Below are positions 1-9,720 of a stretch of 64,000 bases of DNA, piece after piece. This DNA is from Psettodes erumei (Eukaryota > Chordata > Actinopteri > Pleuronectiformes > Psettodidae). The notes below the pieces were generated by a model. That model was not told where the DNA came from. It did not search any database and worked only from the letters and a program-made list of their open reading frames with translations. A program made the position numbers and the translations under genes. Location: assembly GCA_016785225.1 (NCBI GenBank), contig JAFBJZ010000912.1, positions 2,948,501-3,012,500 of the forward strand, given 5' to 3'. Positions within the stretch are counted from its first letter, which is position 1. Each line of letters opens with the position of its first letter.

Positions 1-1994
1 TTGCATGCGAAGAGATTCACCCACACACAAACACACACAAATAACCATTAGTGTTCCCTTATATTATATTATATTAATGCCAAGCTCACTTCTCAACAGA
101 TCTGTCACCTGCATTTGTTGATGAGAGTGGCAGGCTTCCACTCGGTCTTCGTGCAGGAGTGTGTGTGTATGCATGCGTGTTTTCAGATACTGTACCATAC
201 AGTCTACCTTTACCTTCTCCCTTCCCTGAATGCATCCCTGTGCAGGCGAATGACCTTCAACCTCTGTACAATAAGTGTTTTATGTGTGTCACAGCACAAA
301 CAAACTCAAACTCAAACTCTCTGAGTTTGTGTGTGGTTTTAGTCACATTGTACACATAAATGGTCGTTATGTAAAATCCGTAGAAAAGTTGTACTGAATC
401 TATAGAACTTCCCTGTAATAGGTCACTGAACTATCTAGAGACCAATTTGTGGATGTGCACAGCAACAAATGTTGACTGTTCCTAGATTATATTTAATGTT
501 CAAAATGACACAAAATGTGCCTTCTCAGTTTGTTGCAGTAGACGTGCAGCCTGCCTCTGTTTGTGTGTGTCTGTACTGCAGGTGTTGAAGATTGGACTCT
601 TCTGGCAAAAACCTCTGCTCCTCTGATTCCAGTGGAGGTGTAAATCCTTCTGTTTTGATTTGGGCGACATCTTTGGCGTTAAGCTGTCACTCATCAACCT
701 GCTGATAAACAGATGGTATTATGGGTATCGCTGCGACTTGACAGACACCGGTGTGAGCCATGCAGGCTCTGATCACTCTGACACACTGACCCACAGGCAT
801 AGACACACACCTACAGACAATCACGCAGAGCCGACTTGTGTGTGCAGTGAAATTTTTTTCGTAATTTTTTTAGTTTTGCATGGTCGAGTTGTTGGCCTCG
901 GCGACTACCAACACTAGGCAGGTCCTCCTCCATACATGCCATGGTAATTTGTGGTTGGACTCAGGAAGGCACAAGTGGAACACACATCTTGGGTACTGTA
1001 CTTTTTCTTCTTCCTTTTTTTCATTTCAGGCATCTCTTATCGTCATCCTCTCTGTCCAAGGCTGGAATTTCCTTTTGCCTCCCTCTCTTCCATCTCTCTC
1101 TCTTTACCTCTCATCCCTTTTCATGCTTGTCCTTCTCTCGCTCTCGCTCCGTCTCTCCCCGGCCGTTCACTGAGCTGTGTGATTATTTGACATATTGAGC
1201 TGTTTTGAAGCCAATAACCTGTCAGCATGCCTTGGACAGTAAGTGCAGGCAAAAAAAAGACACACGGACATACCCTCACATGTCAAATGACATACAGTGT
1301 ACATTTTGAAAATATGTACTGTACATGCACATCGCCATGTACTGCACAAATGCATGGAAATAAATGTACATGTGACACGATGTGTCACTTTAGACTGGCA
1401 TGGTATTGGCTAACTCTGCCAAGTAACTTTGGCTGGATGTGTGTCTCAGTTTAGTTTCTTTAGATTTTTAATATATTCAATCATATTAAATACATCTCTC
1501 ACATTAAAAACATCATAAACATTACATTCATTCATATACACTTCTAATGCATCACTTGAGTAGTTTGCTCTTCAGTGAGGCCAGTTGTTGACACAGTGAG
1601 AGAGTCACGCAGTATTAATTGTTCAGTCAAACGCACTGGTGTCATTGTTGAGCCTGAAATTAGGACTAATGTGAATATATGACTCGTGTGTTAGGTTGCA
1701 TTACAAATGAGGCTGGCAGGTTGGACCCTTGTTTTGAGAGCGCAGCGTTTCACTGGTGTGTCTCAGTGCTCCTGCTGTAAATGCATGAGTGTCCTCGCTG
1801 ACACACAAGGGCGCTGTGCCTGCTGTATATCATTACTGTTAACATCTGCATAAATCTAAATAAAGCTCTAATTTGATCTCTTAGCAACCAACAGGTCCAG
1901 GTTCAGTCCTGACCTCTCTCTCTCTCTCCCTCAGGAGCCAATATCCTCCTGCAAATTTAAATATATGAATGACGATTGTGAATATGCAGCAGAT

Positions 1995-2035
1995 ATGCAA
2001 ATGAGCCAATTATGATTGATCAGCTGATTGATTGG
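1995..2035. promoter_or_regulatory. Candidate enhancer-like TF-site cluster
   Basis: Within about 40 bases there is a perfect octamer ATGCAAAT (1995-2002), a CCAAT pentamer (2006-2010), two copies of the PBX/HOX-like core TGATTGAT (2013-2020 and 2025-2032) and a CAGCTG E-box (2021-2026) between them. The surrounding 200 bases are not simple repeat. This is what is seen; that it is an enhancer or conserved noncoding element is inference, since no alignment was possible. Confidence 0.3.
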
Positions 2036-2183
2036 TGTTGTCTCTGCTGGCGCTGTCCGCCCCCGCGTGCTGCTTCCTGTCCCTTTGCAAGTAGACCCTC
2101 CCTTCCAGCGGCGGTGGCTCATCCAGCAGATGTTGTTGATTGACAAGTGTGTTGGCAGGGCCAGAGGTTAGGTGAGGCTGATG

Positions 2184-2211
2184 GTGTGTGTGTGTGTGTG
2201 TGTGTGTGTGT
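2184..2211. repeat. (GT)14 microsatellite
   Basis: An uninterrupted GT dinucleotide run of 28 bases, the first of many in the window. Confidence 0.95.
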
Positions 2212-2641
2212 CTGCACCCTTGCACACCAGTCCATTGGAATGATATTCTAAAAGATCATCATGAAATATTCTGATTAAACAATCTGAATAGCATCAGGTA
2301 ATTGGAGTAAGAATATGCCCTTGTTTGTGGGTTTTAATCTTAAACTCAGGTGAAATGTCACTTGTTCACCCGCAGGAAGCAACTATGTACACACACATAC
2401 CACTCAACACTCCTGGAAATGTCTGCACCTCTGCCTGTCACACTGCTGCATTCAGTCTGCAGAGGCTTCTGATTCTTTCAAGGGCACACCTGCACATGTG
2501 TCCACCCACCCACACAAAAGCACAGGCACACATGCATGCACACACATACACAGTAAATGCATAGTCATACACAGGCTCTTTCTCCTACAGCACCTCTCTT
2601 TCGCTCATGCAGTCTTATCCCTCTCTCTCTCCCTCTCTCAG

Positions 2642-2703
2642 GCCAGAGGAGAGGCTGGGCCGGTGTCTAGTCCTGGCCTGACAGTGTAGGGAGGGCCACA
2701 GAG
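2642..2703 (+). other. Exon-like segment (noncoding, 62 bp)
   Basis: A long CT-rich tract ending in CAG (to 2641) is followed by 62 GC-rich bases and a near-perfect donor, GAG|GTGAGT, at 2704. All three frames contain a stop, so if real it is an untranslated or noncoding-RNA exon. No partner exon is established; the nearest exon-like segments on this strand are at 33.7-35.3 kb. This is splice-signal evidence only. Confidence 0.25.
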
Positions 2704-2785
2704 GTGAGTGGGAGTTGATTGAGTTTGCTCAGCTACAGCCCATGGGACTGCAGACAATATTACAGGACTCACACTCTCGCTCGAG

Positions 2786-2808
2786 CACACACACACACAC
2801 ACACACAC
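2786..2808. repeat. (CA)n microsatellite
   Basis: An uninterrupted CA run of about 23 bases flanked by CT-rich sequence. Confidence 0.95.
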
Positions 2809-3277
2809 TCTCTAGTGCACCTGAAGAGCAGCCAGCCACTACACACTCAATTTAATCAGGGCTTATGTCTATGGAAGTGAGCATATGTGACCTCCTCTGT
2901 TTCCGCACTCTCCTCTCCGCCTGCCTCTCTGTCTATCATTGTATCGTTCTGTCTGTCTCGTGGCTCCCTGCCTCCCCGTCTGTCCGAGTCTTCTTGGATA
3001 CATTTGATCCTTCTCATCACATTTTCACTGTATGCCTGAGAACCTTTAAGAAATGACAAGCCACACAAAGGCAAAACCTGTGCATTTGTTGCTTGTTGAG
3101 GTGCATTGAGCACGACAGGAACTATAAAGGCTTCGCTGCAAACCTAAGTGGGGAGAGAAAAGTGGCGCTACCCTCATCCTGCTTCCTTGACATCCCACAG
3201 AAAATGAATATTATTACAAATGAGACTCAGCTGCTCGGTTAAACAGCAACATTTCAACTAATTTAGTATATAATGTA

Positions 3278-3306
3278 CACTCACCGGCCACTTTATTAGG
3301 TACACC
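3278..3306 (+). repeat. Left terminal inverted repeat
   Basis: A 29-base repeat identical to the reverse complement of 4468-4496, preceded by the TA dinucleotide at 3276-3277. Confidence 0.95.
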
Positions 3307-3425
3307 TGTCCAACTGCTCGTTAACACTTAATTTCTAATCAGCCAATCACATGGCGGCAACTCAGTGCATTTAGGCATGTAGACATGGTCAAGACAATCT
3401 CCTGCAGTTCAAACCGAGCATCAGT

Positions 3426-4464
3426 ATGGGGAAGAAAGGTGATTTGAGTGACTTTGAACGTGGTATGGTTGTTGGTGCCAGAAGGGCTGGTCTGAGTATT
3501 TCAGAAACTGCTGATCTACTGGGATTTTCACGCACAACCATCTCTAGGGTTTACAGAGAATGGTCCGAAAAAGAAAAAATATCCAGTGAGCGGCAGTTCT
3601 GTGGGCGGAAATGCCTTGTTGATGCCAGAGGTCAGAGGAGAATGGCCAGACTGGTTCGAGCTGATAGAAAGGCAACAGTGACTCAAATAACCACCCGTTA
3701 CAACCAAGGTAGGCAGAAGAGCATCTCTGAACGCACAGTACGTCAAACTTTGAGGCAGATGGGCTACAGCAGCAGAAGACCACGCCAGGTGCCACTCCTT
3801 TCAGCTAAGAACAGGAAACTGAGGCTACAATTTGCACAAGCTCATCGAAATTGGACAATAGAAGATTGGAAAAACGTTGCCTGGTCTGATGAGTCTCGAT
3901 TTCTGCTGCGACATTCGGATGGTAGGGTCAGAATTTGGTGTCAACAACATGAAAGCATGGATCCATCCTGCCTTGTATCAACGGTTCAGGCTGGTGGTGG
4001 TGGTGTAATGGTGTGGGGAATATTTTCTTGGCACTCTTTGGGCCCCTTGGTACCAATTGAGCATCGTTGCAACGCTACAGCCTACCTGAGTATTGTTGCT
4101 GACCATGTCCATCCCTTTATGACCACAATGTACCCAACTTCTGATGGCTACTTTCAGCAGGATAATGCGCCATGTCATGAAGCTGGAATCATCTCAGACT
4201 GGTTTCTTGAACATGACAATGAGTTCACTACTCAAATGGCCTCCACAGTCACCAGATCTCAATCCAATAGAGCATCTTTGGGATGTGGTGGAATGGGAGA
4301 TTCGCATTATGGATGTGCAGCTGACAAATCTGTGCCAACTGTGTGATGCCATCATGTCAATATGGACCAAACTCTCTGAGGAATGCTTCCAGCACTTTGT
4401 TGAATCTATGCCACGAAGAATTAAGGCAGTTCTGAAGGCAAAAGGGGGTCCCACCCGTTACTAG
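3426..4464 (+). pseudogene. Tc1-like transposase, frameshifted
   Basis: DDE transposase acting on the element's own inverted repeats in the nucleus. The first frame (3426-4346) begins MGKKGDLSDFERG and carries an N-terminal helix-turn-helix region (residues about 1-110, with SISETADLLGFSRTTISRVY), a basic linker (SSRRPR), the first catalytic Asp in AWSDESRF (residue 155), the glycine-rich box (AGGGGVMVWG, 189-198) and the second Asp in YFQQDNAPCH (residue 246). Compared with family members two bases are missing between 4229 and 4230. The rest (KWPPQSPDLNPIEHLWD and the C-terminal end at KGGPTRY) therefore continues in another frame, with its stop at 4462-4464. The catalytic Glu codon is at 4270-4272. 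The protein cannot be made whole from this copy. The start ATG sits about 120 bases inside the left repeat, as usual. Confidence 0.93.
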
Positions 4465-4467
4465 CAT

Positions 4468-4496
4468 GGTGTACCTAATAAAGTGGCCGGTGAGTG
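4468..4496 (-). repeat. Right terminal inverted repeat
   Basis: A 29-base perfect inverse copy of 3278-3306, followed by the TA target-site dinucleotide at 4497-4498. Confidence 0.95.
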
Positions 4497-4507
4497 TATA
4501 TAATAAT

Positions 4508-4544
4508 GTTTTGCCATATTATATAGAATATAATATGGCAAAAC
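4508..4544. repeat. Perfect 17-bp inverted repeat, 3-base loop
   Basis: Bases 4508-4524 (starting GTTTTGCCATATT) are the exact reverse complement of 4528-4544, with loop AGA. The hairpin begins 10 bases beyond the TA at the right edge of the Tc1 element but is unrelated in sequence to the transposon ends. Its origin is unknown. Confidence 0.9.
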
Positions 4545-7500
4545 AGCCTCAGCATTTGTCTTGCCCTGTGATGGCTGAAACAACAAATTATTAGCAGATT
4601 GTTAATTTGACTGCTGACTCCTATGAAATCTGAATTTGAATTGTAATGTGTAACATGTAAAAACTCTTTACATTTTCTTCAGGGCTTGCGACTCTGACAG
4701 TTAAGTCCAGTATGATCAACAAATACAGCTAAATAACTCTGTATTACAGCTGCAAAATGAAATACAGCAGCCACCTTGGCAATTTGCAGATAAAGATTTT
4801 CATCTCCCATCTGCCTGTTTGGATGCAGCTCATACAGGGAAGCAAATCTGGTCAATCTGGGGTCAAATTCCTCACTGATTCTTCTTTGGTTCTTGATTCT
4901 TTGTTGAACTTTGGGTACAAAACCCATTTGAAAATGTTAGTCACTGAGAAAAGCTCCTCAGAGTCCATGTTGCCCACTGGAAAGAGCGACCTTCAGTCAG
5001 GCATACAGTGTAAGATTATGACCCACGTGAGGGGATATTAAGTTCACTCACATCGGTCATAAAATTTCACAAGTAAAATAGATTGGAAATGTGTGTTTGT
5101 TTTAGGATGTAATGTTATAATATGTTATGTTGTTGTTATAGTAGTTAATGCTATATTAGGCTGTACAGAACGTGTGTGTGTGTGTGTGTGTATGTGTGTG
5201 TGTTAATGAAGTCTCTCTCAGGTAATATACCATAATTGCACCATTCAGGTCATTTTTTCAGAAACCCTCCAATTAACAGAGTCAGAGCGCAGCCCTCTCC
5301 ACTCCTCTTCTCTCCCCTCCTCTCCCCCTATCTTCCCTCCTCTCCACTCCTCTCCTCTCCTCCTCCCTCCTCTCCTCTCCTCTCATCCCTGATTAGATTC
5401 CTTCACAGCTTTCCGTCTGCGCCTTCCGCTGTGCTCCTCCTCATTTCTGCACAGCCTCCATTGAGGATCACTTTTAATGACAGAGTCTGAACGCGGCGGG
5501 ACGAAGGCTTAGAAGAGGACGTAGCCATACAGGAGATCAGAGGATTTGTATGTGTCTGCGTCTCAGTAGACTCAATTTGCGATTGCAATTGCATCACGAG
5601 AAACGATATTGAACTATCATACGATGTAGTACACACAGCTGCAGAAGCTTGGGTGTGGCTGGTGTGTTAGTGTTTTGACTCTGTAGAGTCCTCTCCCAAC
5701 TTTTGCCATCATACTCCGTCCCGTCATTTTTTTTCTCTCATAAAAGTGGATGTTGGTACTTGCCATTTTAAATGCAACATATTTTCAGTATTAAACTGTC
5801 AAGTGACACGTAATACATAGTGTAATCTCATTGAAAAAGATTGCTGAGTACCATTTATCTTAGTTTATAAAGAGAGAGAAAGCACCGCTCTGCAATAATC
5901 GACCATAATGTGAGCTGGGCCACCGGCCGTGTCCTGCAATAACACATTTCTCACTGTGCCATTATTTCACATCTGTGCTCTTCCCTCTTCTCCCCCAGTC
6001 CAAGCTTCCTTCATATTCATATGGAGATGATTTCATCAGTAGTGTAGGAGCCGCGTCATAACACTCTGCTGCTGAGCTTCTTTCTTCAACAGAAATACTG
6101 TTTTCACCCACAGACAGTACTGCACGTGTATATTACAATGATATGATATATCTACATCGATGAAAGAAAGCGATGAAGCTCAAGTCATCCAGCTTAATGT
6201 TTACACCAGCCTTCACTTTAATGGTAGGCTCTCAGTGTGGGGTGGAAAGGAAAAGCTGCAAACTGTTTCACTTTTGCTTAAAATCCATTAGAAAGTGGAA
6301 AAAAGGAGAGACTGGGATTAATTGGCCCAAAAAAGAGACACTTAGAGCAGCAAAATGGGGAGTTTGACATGACAGATTGGAATCAGTGCTGATTATCGTG
6401 TAAGCTTCTATAAAAAGCTTCAGGTAATTCTACTCTCCTCCCATGATTATTTCTTTCTACCTGTTCTTTATAAGCTATAACTACTCCTGCATGTGCTGGC
6501 CTCGGGCTGTTCTTTTGGACAAAACTGTGAATGATGACTTTTATATGAGCTTCCACGGTAACCTCCTTGTGTGTGAAATATCTCACATATAATAAGTACC
6601 ATATATAAATCTCACTCTGTCTCATTATCCACATGAGAGTGAAATTCCCCAGCAACCAACCTTAGCCAGAAACGTGAGAATGCCGCCACTTGATCTGGAG
6701 CGTTACGTGTTTGGACTTTTTTTAATGTTTTTCCTTGAAGCCACACGGAACAGACGATCCGGGCTTTCTCTCTCCTCCTCCTCACGCGCACTTTTTCCTC
6801 CGAGTAAACCCGCACATTGCCAGACTCTCCTCCACGTCCACGTCCCTTCAGGAATAGTATTGGCATTCACCTTCGTCACACACCCCCTCCATCTCTAAGA
6901 GTACGCAGCAACAGTCACCTTTTCTCTCACCCCCTCGCTGCCTCTCCCAACGTGCCAACCACATCGCTTCCTCCTTCCCTCTCTCTCTCTCTCTGTGTCT
7001 CTCTCTTTCTCTCCCCCTCCCTCTCCATCTAAAGGTGAATGTTAGCGGTCACTGTCGGCAGATTTGCCCAGAAAATTGAATCAGCCAGCAGGTTGGGGGC
7101 CAGGGAGGCACAAGTGCCAAGCTCTACACTGATTTAATTCTGCGTGTGCGTGTGTGTGTGTGTGTGTGTCCGCATTTGTACGTACGTGTCTATACTACAT
7201 ATGCAGCATTGTGTACACATCTCTATCTGTTGATAGAGACGTCTCTGCAGAGAAATGCTGTGGGAAACCACCGAGTTAACAACAAGAGGACGTGCTCGAT
7301 GTCACTTTTTCATTTCATTTTCTATTGTTTTTCCAACGTGTGTGTGTATTTTTATCTCAGGTGTGAGTGTAGGAAAAGGTCAAGTCAAAGGCAAAAAAGC
7401 ACCCAAAGAAGTTTTCTACTCTTCTATCATTATGGCATATTTTTTATTCTAAATATAATTCACGTAATATTTGCCACTCTATTACAATGCTTCCTGTGTA

Positions 7501-9360
7501 AGGCATAAAAAAACAGCAAGCATTTTTTTTCTTTTTACCGGGAAGAATTTGTGCTGCAGTTTCTGCATAGCAATTTATAATTGACCATTCACTAAACCCG
7601 CTCCACAAAAAAGCGATTATCTAATCCTGGTGTAGCAAGGATAACTAGGTACAGTAGGTCTGTCGTCTTTTGGATTCATCCACAATGCCAGGGTGTTGTG
7701 GACGGGGCTATGGTGAGAGCAAAAGTCTGCATTTGAAGACTTTGAGAAATGGTTTCTGTTTTTAATCATCTCTCAAAAGCCAAAAACAAGAGTAAAATTG
7801 CTAGGAATGGATTAGGAATGGATTAGTCCCATGTGTATGGGCTCTAATGTAAACTGCAAATGTTCACTCTCTTAAAACCTACAGTAGTACCTTTTCTTAT
7901 TTCCAAGGCAAAGAGCATTTTATTAGCTAACTATATTACCATGTGAGGTCATAGGTGGCGTTGCCTGTAAAGCCCACTTGGCATTTTGCTGGTCTGAGTA
8001 TGTTTCTTTCTGTCCACACTATTTGTAACATTTAATTACATTTTCATACGTACTGCTGCTGTGTAGCAGAAGGGATAAGAAGCTCTGTCCTGCAGTACAT
8101 GAGCAGTGCTGCTTAACAGTGGCTCCTATGGGACATCACATATGCAGCCGTCAGTGTCACATACGAAAATCCCGCTGGCTTTTCTTTCAGAACAAAACAA
8201 GCAGAAACGTAACAGTGTCAGCTGGAATGCGTGTCAACCGACTTTTAGCATCACCTTTAGCTTACCTCAGCAAACTGCAATGGAAAGTGTTGTCAGCCGA
8301 GAAAATCCACGGCTGGAAATGAGAAGCCTGCTGCGGGTTGTTTACTCCTGCATCAAAGACCCACTGCTTCAAAATTATTACACATTATTACATAACGCTG
8401 TATTCAGGTGAATCAGATCAGGGGGAAACAAAAAGAGAAGGATGAAGAGAGACTGGTATGAAATATTCTCAGGCAGGAAAATATGACACCGGAGCACAAA
8501 CAGCAAACAGAGAACCAGGTGACAGCAGCAGAGAGAAACACCATATATCTAGACAGGGATGTCACAAGAGACAGAGAGACAGTAAGACAGAGAGAAAGAT
8601 AAAGAGAGGTGCCTCTGGCTGTCAGGTGGACCAAAACAAACACTGGGTGCCATGTCACCAAAGGGCCCGTTTCAGTCAGACTGACACTAAATTAGACCCT
8701 CCACTGTCTAGTTCAAAGCAGCAAAACATTGACACAACATCAAGTGTGATCTGCCGCCTGTGTTTGTTTGAAGAGAATGGTTTCTTTCTCCTTCCTTCTC
8801 CCTTTTCCTTTGTCTCATCTCTCTGATTTCAGTCTTCCCCTCTCCTCTTTGATTTCTCCTTAGCTTTCATCCTCTATTTGATTCTTTCCTTCAACCTCTT
8901 CCTTCCTTCCTCCCTCCCTCGCTTTTATCCCCTTTCATCCCATCTTTGCGCCATCCCTCCATCCATCCCTGCGACCCTCCCCACCATTGATTGTGCTGCC
9001 TTCTTCACCCCATCTCTCTCATTCATAATTGAACAGCATTAACTGCTGCTGAGGCCAAGCAGTCGTTTAATTAGCTGACCAGCCTGCAGAGACGCTGCCT
9101 TTTCTGTGCTGCAAAACATACTTTACTATTCAAAATACAAAGAAAATGGCCAATTGTGTGTTTTAATAGTTCACAAATATTTTTCCACGCTAAATGTATG
9201 TACTTTCTGTCTCTTGTATCAGGAGGGTTTAATTTGGATAATCAATGCTGAACCTATGAAGCAATATGTGTGTGTGTGTGTGTGTGTGTGTTTATGTGTT
9301 TGTGTGTTTGTGTGTGTGTAGGTGTGTATGTGTGTGCATGCATGCGTGCGTGTGTGCGTT
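4545..9360. other. Noncoding region
   Basis: No supported gene. It holds (GT)n tracts at 5172-5202, 7143-7170 and 9267-9358, CT-rich low-complexity tracts at about 5290-5395 and 6960-7030, and a pyrimidine tract at about 8780-8980. The segment 5880-6060 is complex sequence ending in a CT-rich tract and could be a conserved element, but nothing coding is visible in it. Confidence 0.7.
9267..9358. repeat. Imperfect (TG)n microsatellite, about 90 bp
   Basis: A compound TG tract with TTTG and CATGCATGCG interruptions, the longest dinucleotide-type tract in the window. Confidence 0.95.
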
Positions 9361-9374
9361 TGCCATCAATGCAG

Positions 9375-9720
9375 TGCACTGCACAGAGCTAAATGTTGAG
9401 CTAAAGGTTAGAGTCAACATGCTAACGTGTTCACAATGACATTGCAAGCATGCTAATTTTCAGCAGGTAAAGTTTTCACATTACCTGTTGAAACTGAGGA
9501 TGATGGGAATGTCATTTAGCAAGTATCTAGTAAAAAAAACCCAGGGTATTAGATGAAACTTCGAAAGAAGATGGTTCTGGATTAAAAGTTGAGGGATCAC
9601 AAGTTAGTTTATCTTGTGGGGAACCTAGAGGTCTGCACAAAATCCCATGGCAATCTGTCACATTAGTGGTTCAGACAAGTCACTCAGAACTGCAAATGTC
9701 AGCCTCACAGCTGTGGTCGT
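9375..9720. repeat. Degenerate interspersed repeat (teleost type)
   Basis: The segment with 'gcatgctaat', 'gatgatgggaatgtcattta', 'gagggatcac' and 'catggcaatc' in this order resembles a very common, unclassified interspersed repeat remembered from percomorph fish genomes. A weaker related piece may lie at 18,625-18,695. No terminal structure is evident. The assignment rests on recall and needs a repeat-library match. Confidence 0.4.

Larger units (their letters stand above)
1..2641. other. Noncoding flank with microsatellites
   Basis: No convincing coding exon or RNA gene is visible. The stretch holds short CA/GT runs, a pyrimidine tract near 1,080-1,160 and a (GT)n tract at 2184-2211. A denser transcription-factor-like site cluster lies near 1995-2035 and is described separately. 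Short open frames here are interrupted and composition-driven. Confidence 0.7.
3278..4496 (+). mobile_element. Tc1/mariner DNA transposon, DD36E-type, 1,219 bp
   Basis: A complete but inactive Tc1-like cut-and-paste transposon. The ends are perfect 29-bp inverted repeats at 3278-3306 and 4468-4496 (outer bases CACTCACCGGCC). They are flanked by the TA target-site duplication typical of the superfamily (3276-3277 and 4497-4498). Between them lies one transposase gene on the + strand, broken by a 2-base deletion. Elements with these ends are familiar from fish genomes. Counting the deletion, 36 residues separate the second Asp from the Glu of the catalytic triad, which matches the group described as DD36E (Incomer) rather than the usual DD34E. 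The perfect repeats and largely intact frame suggest a fairly recent insertion. Confidence 0.93.

Noticed and set aside
1801..1820. CTCF-like 'aagggcgctg'
   Set aside because: Only the GGGCGC half matches; the CCASYAG half does not.
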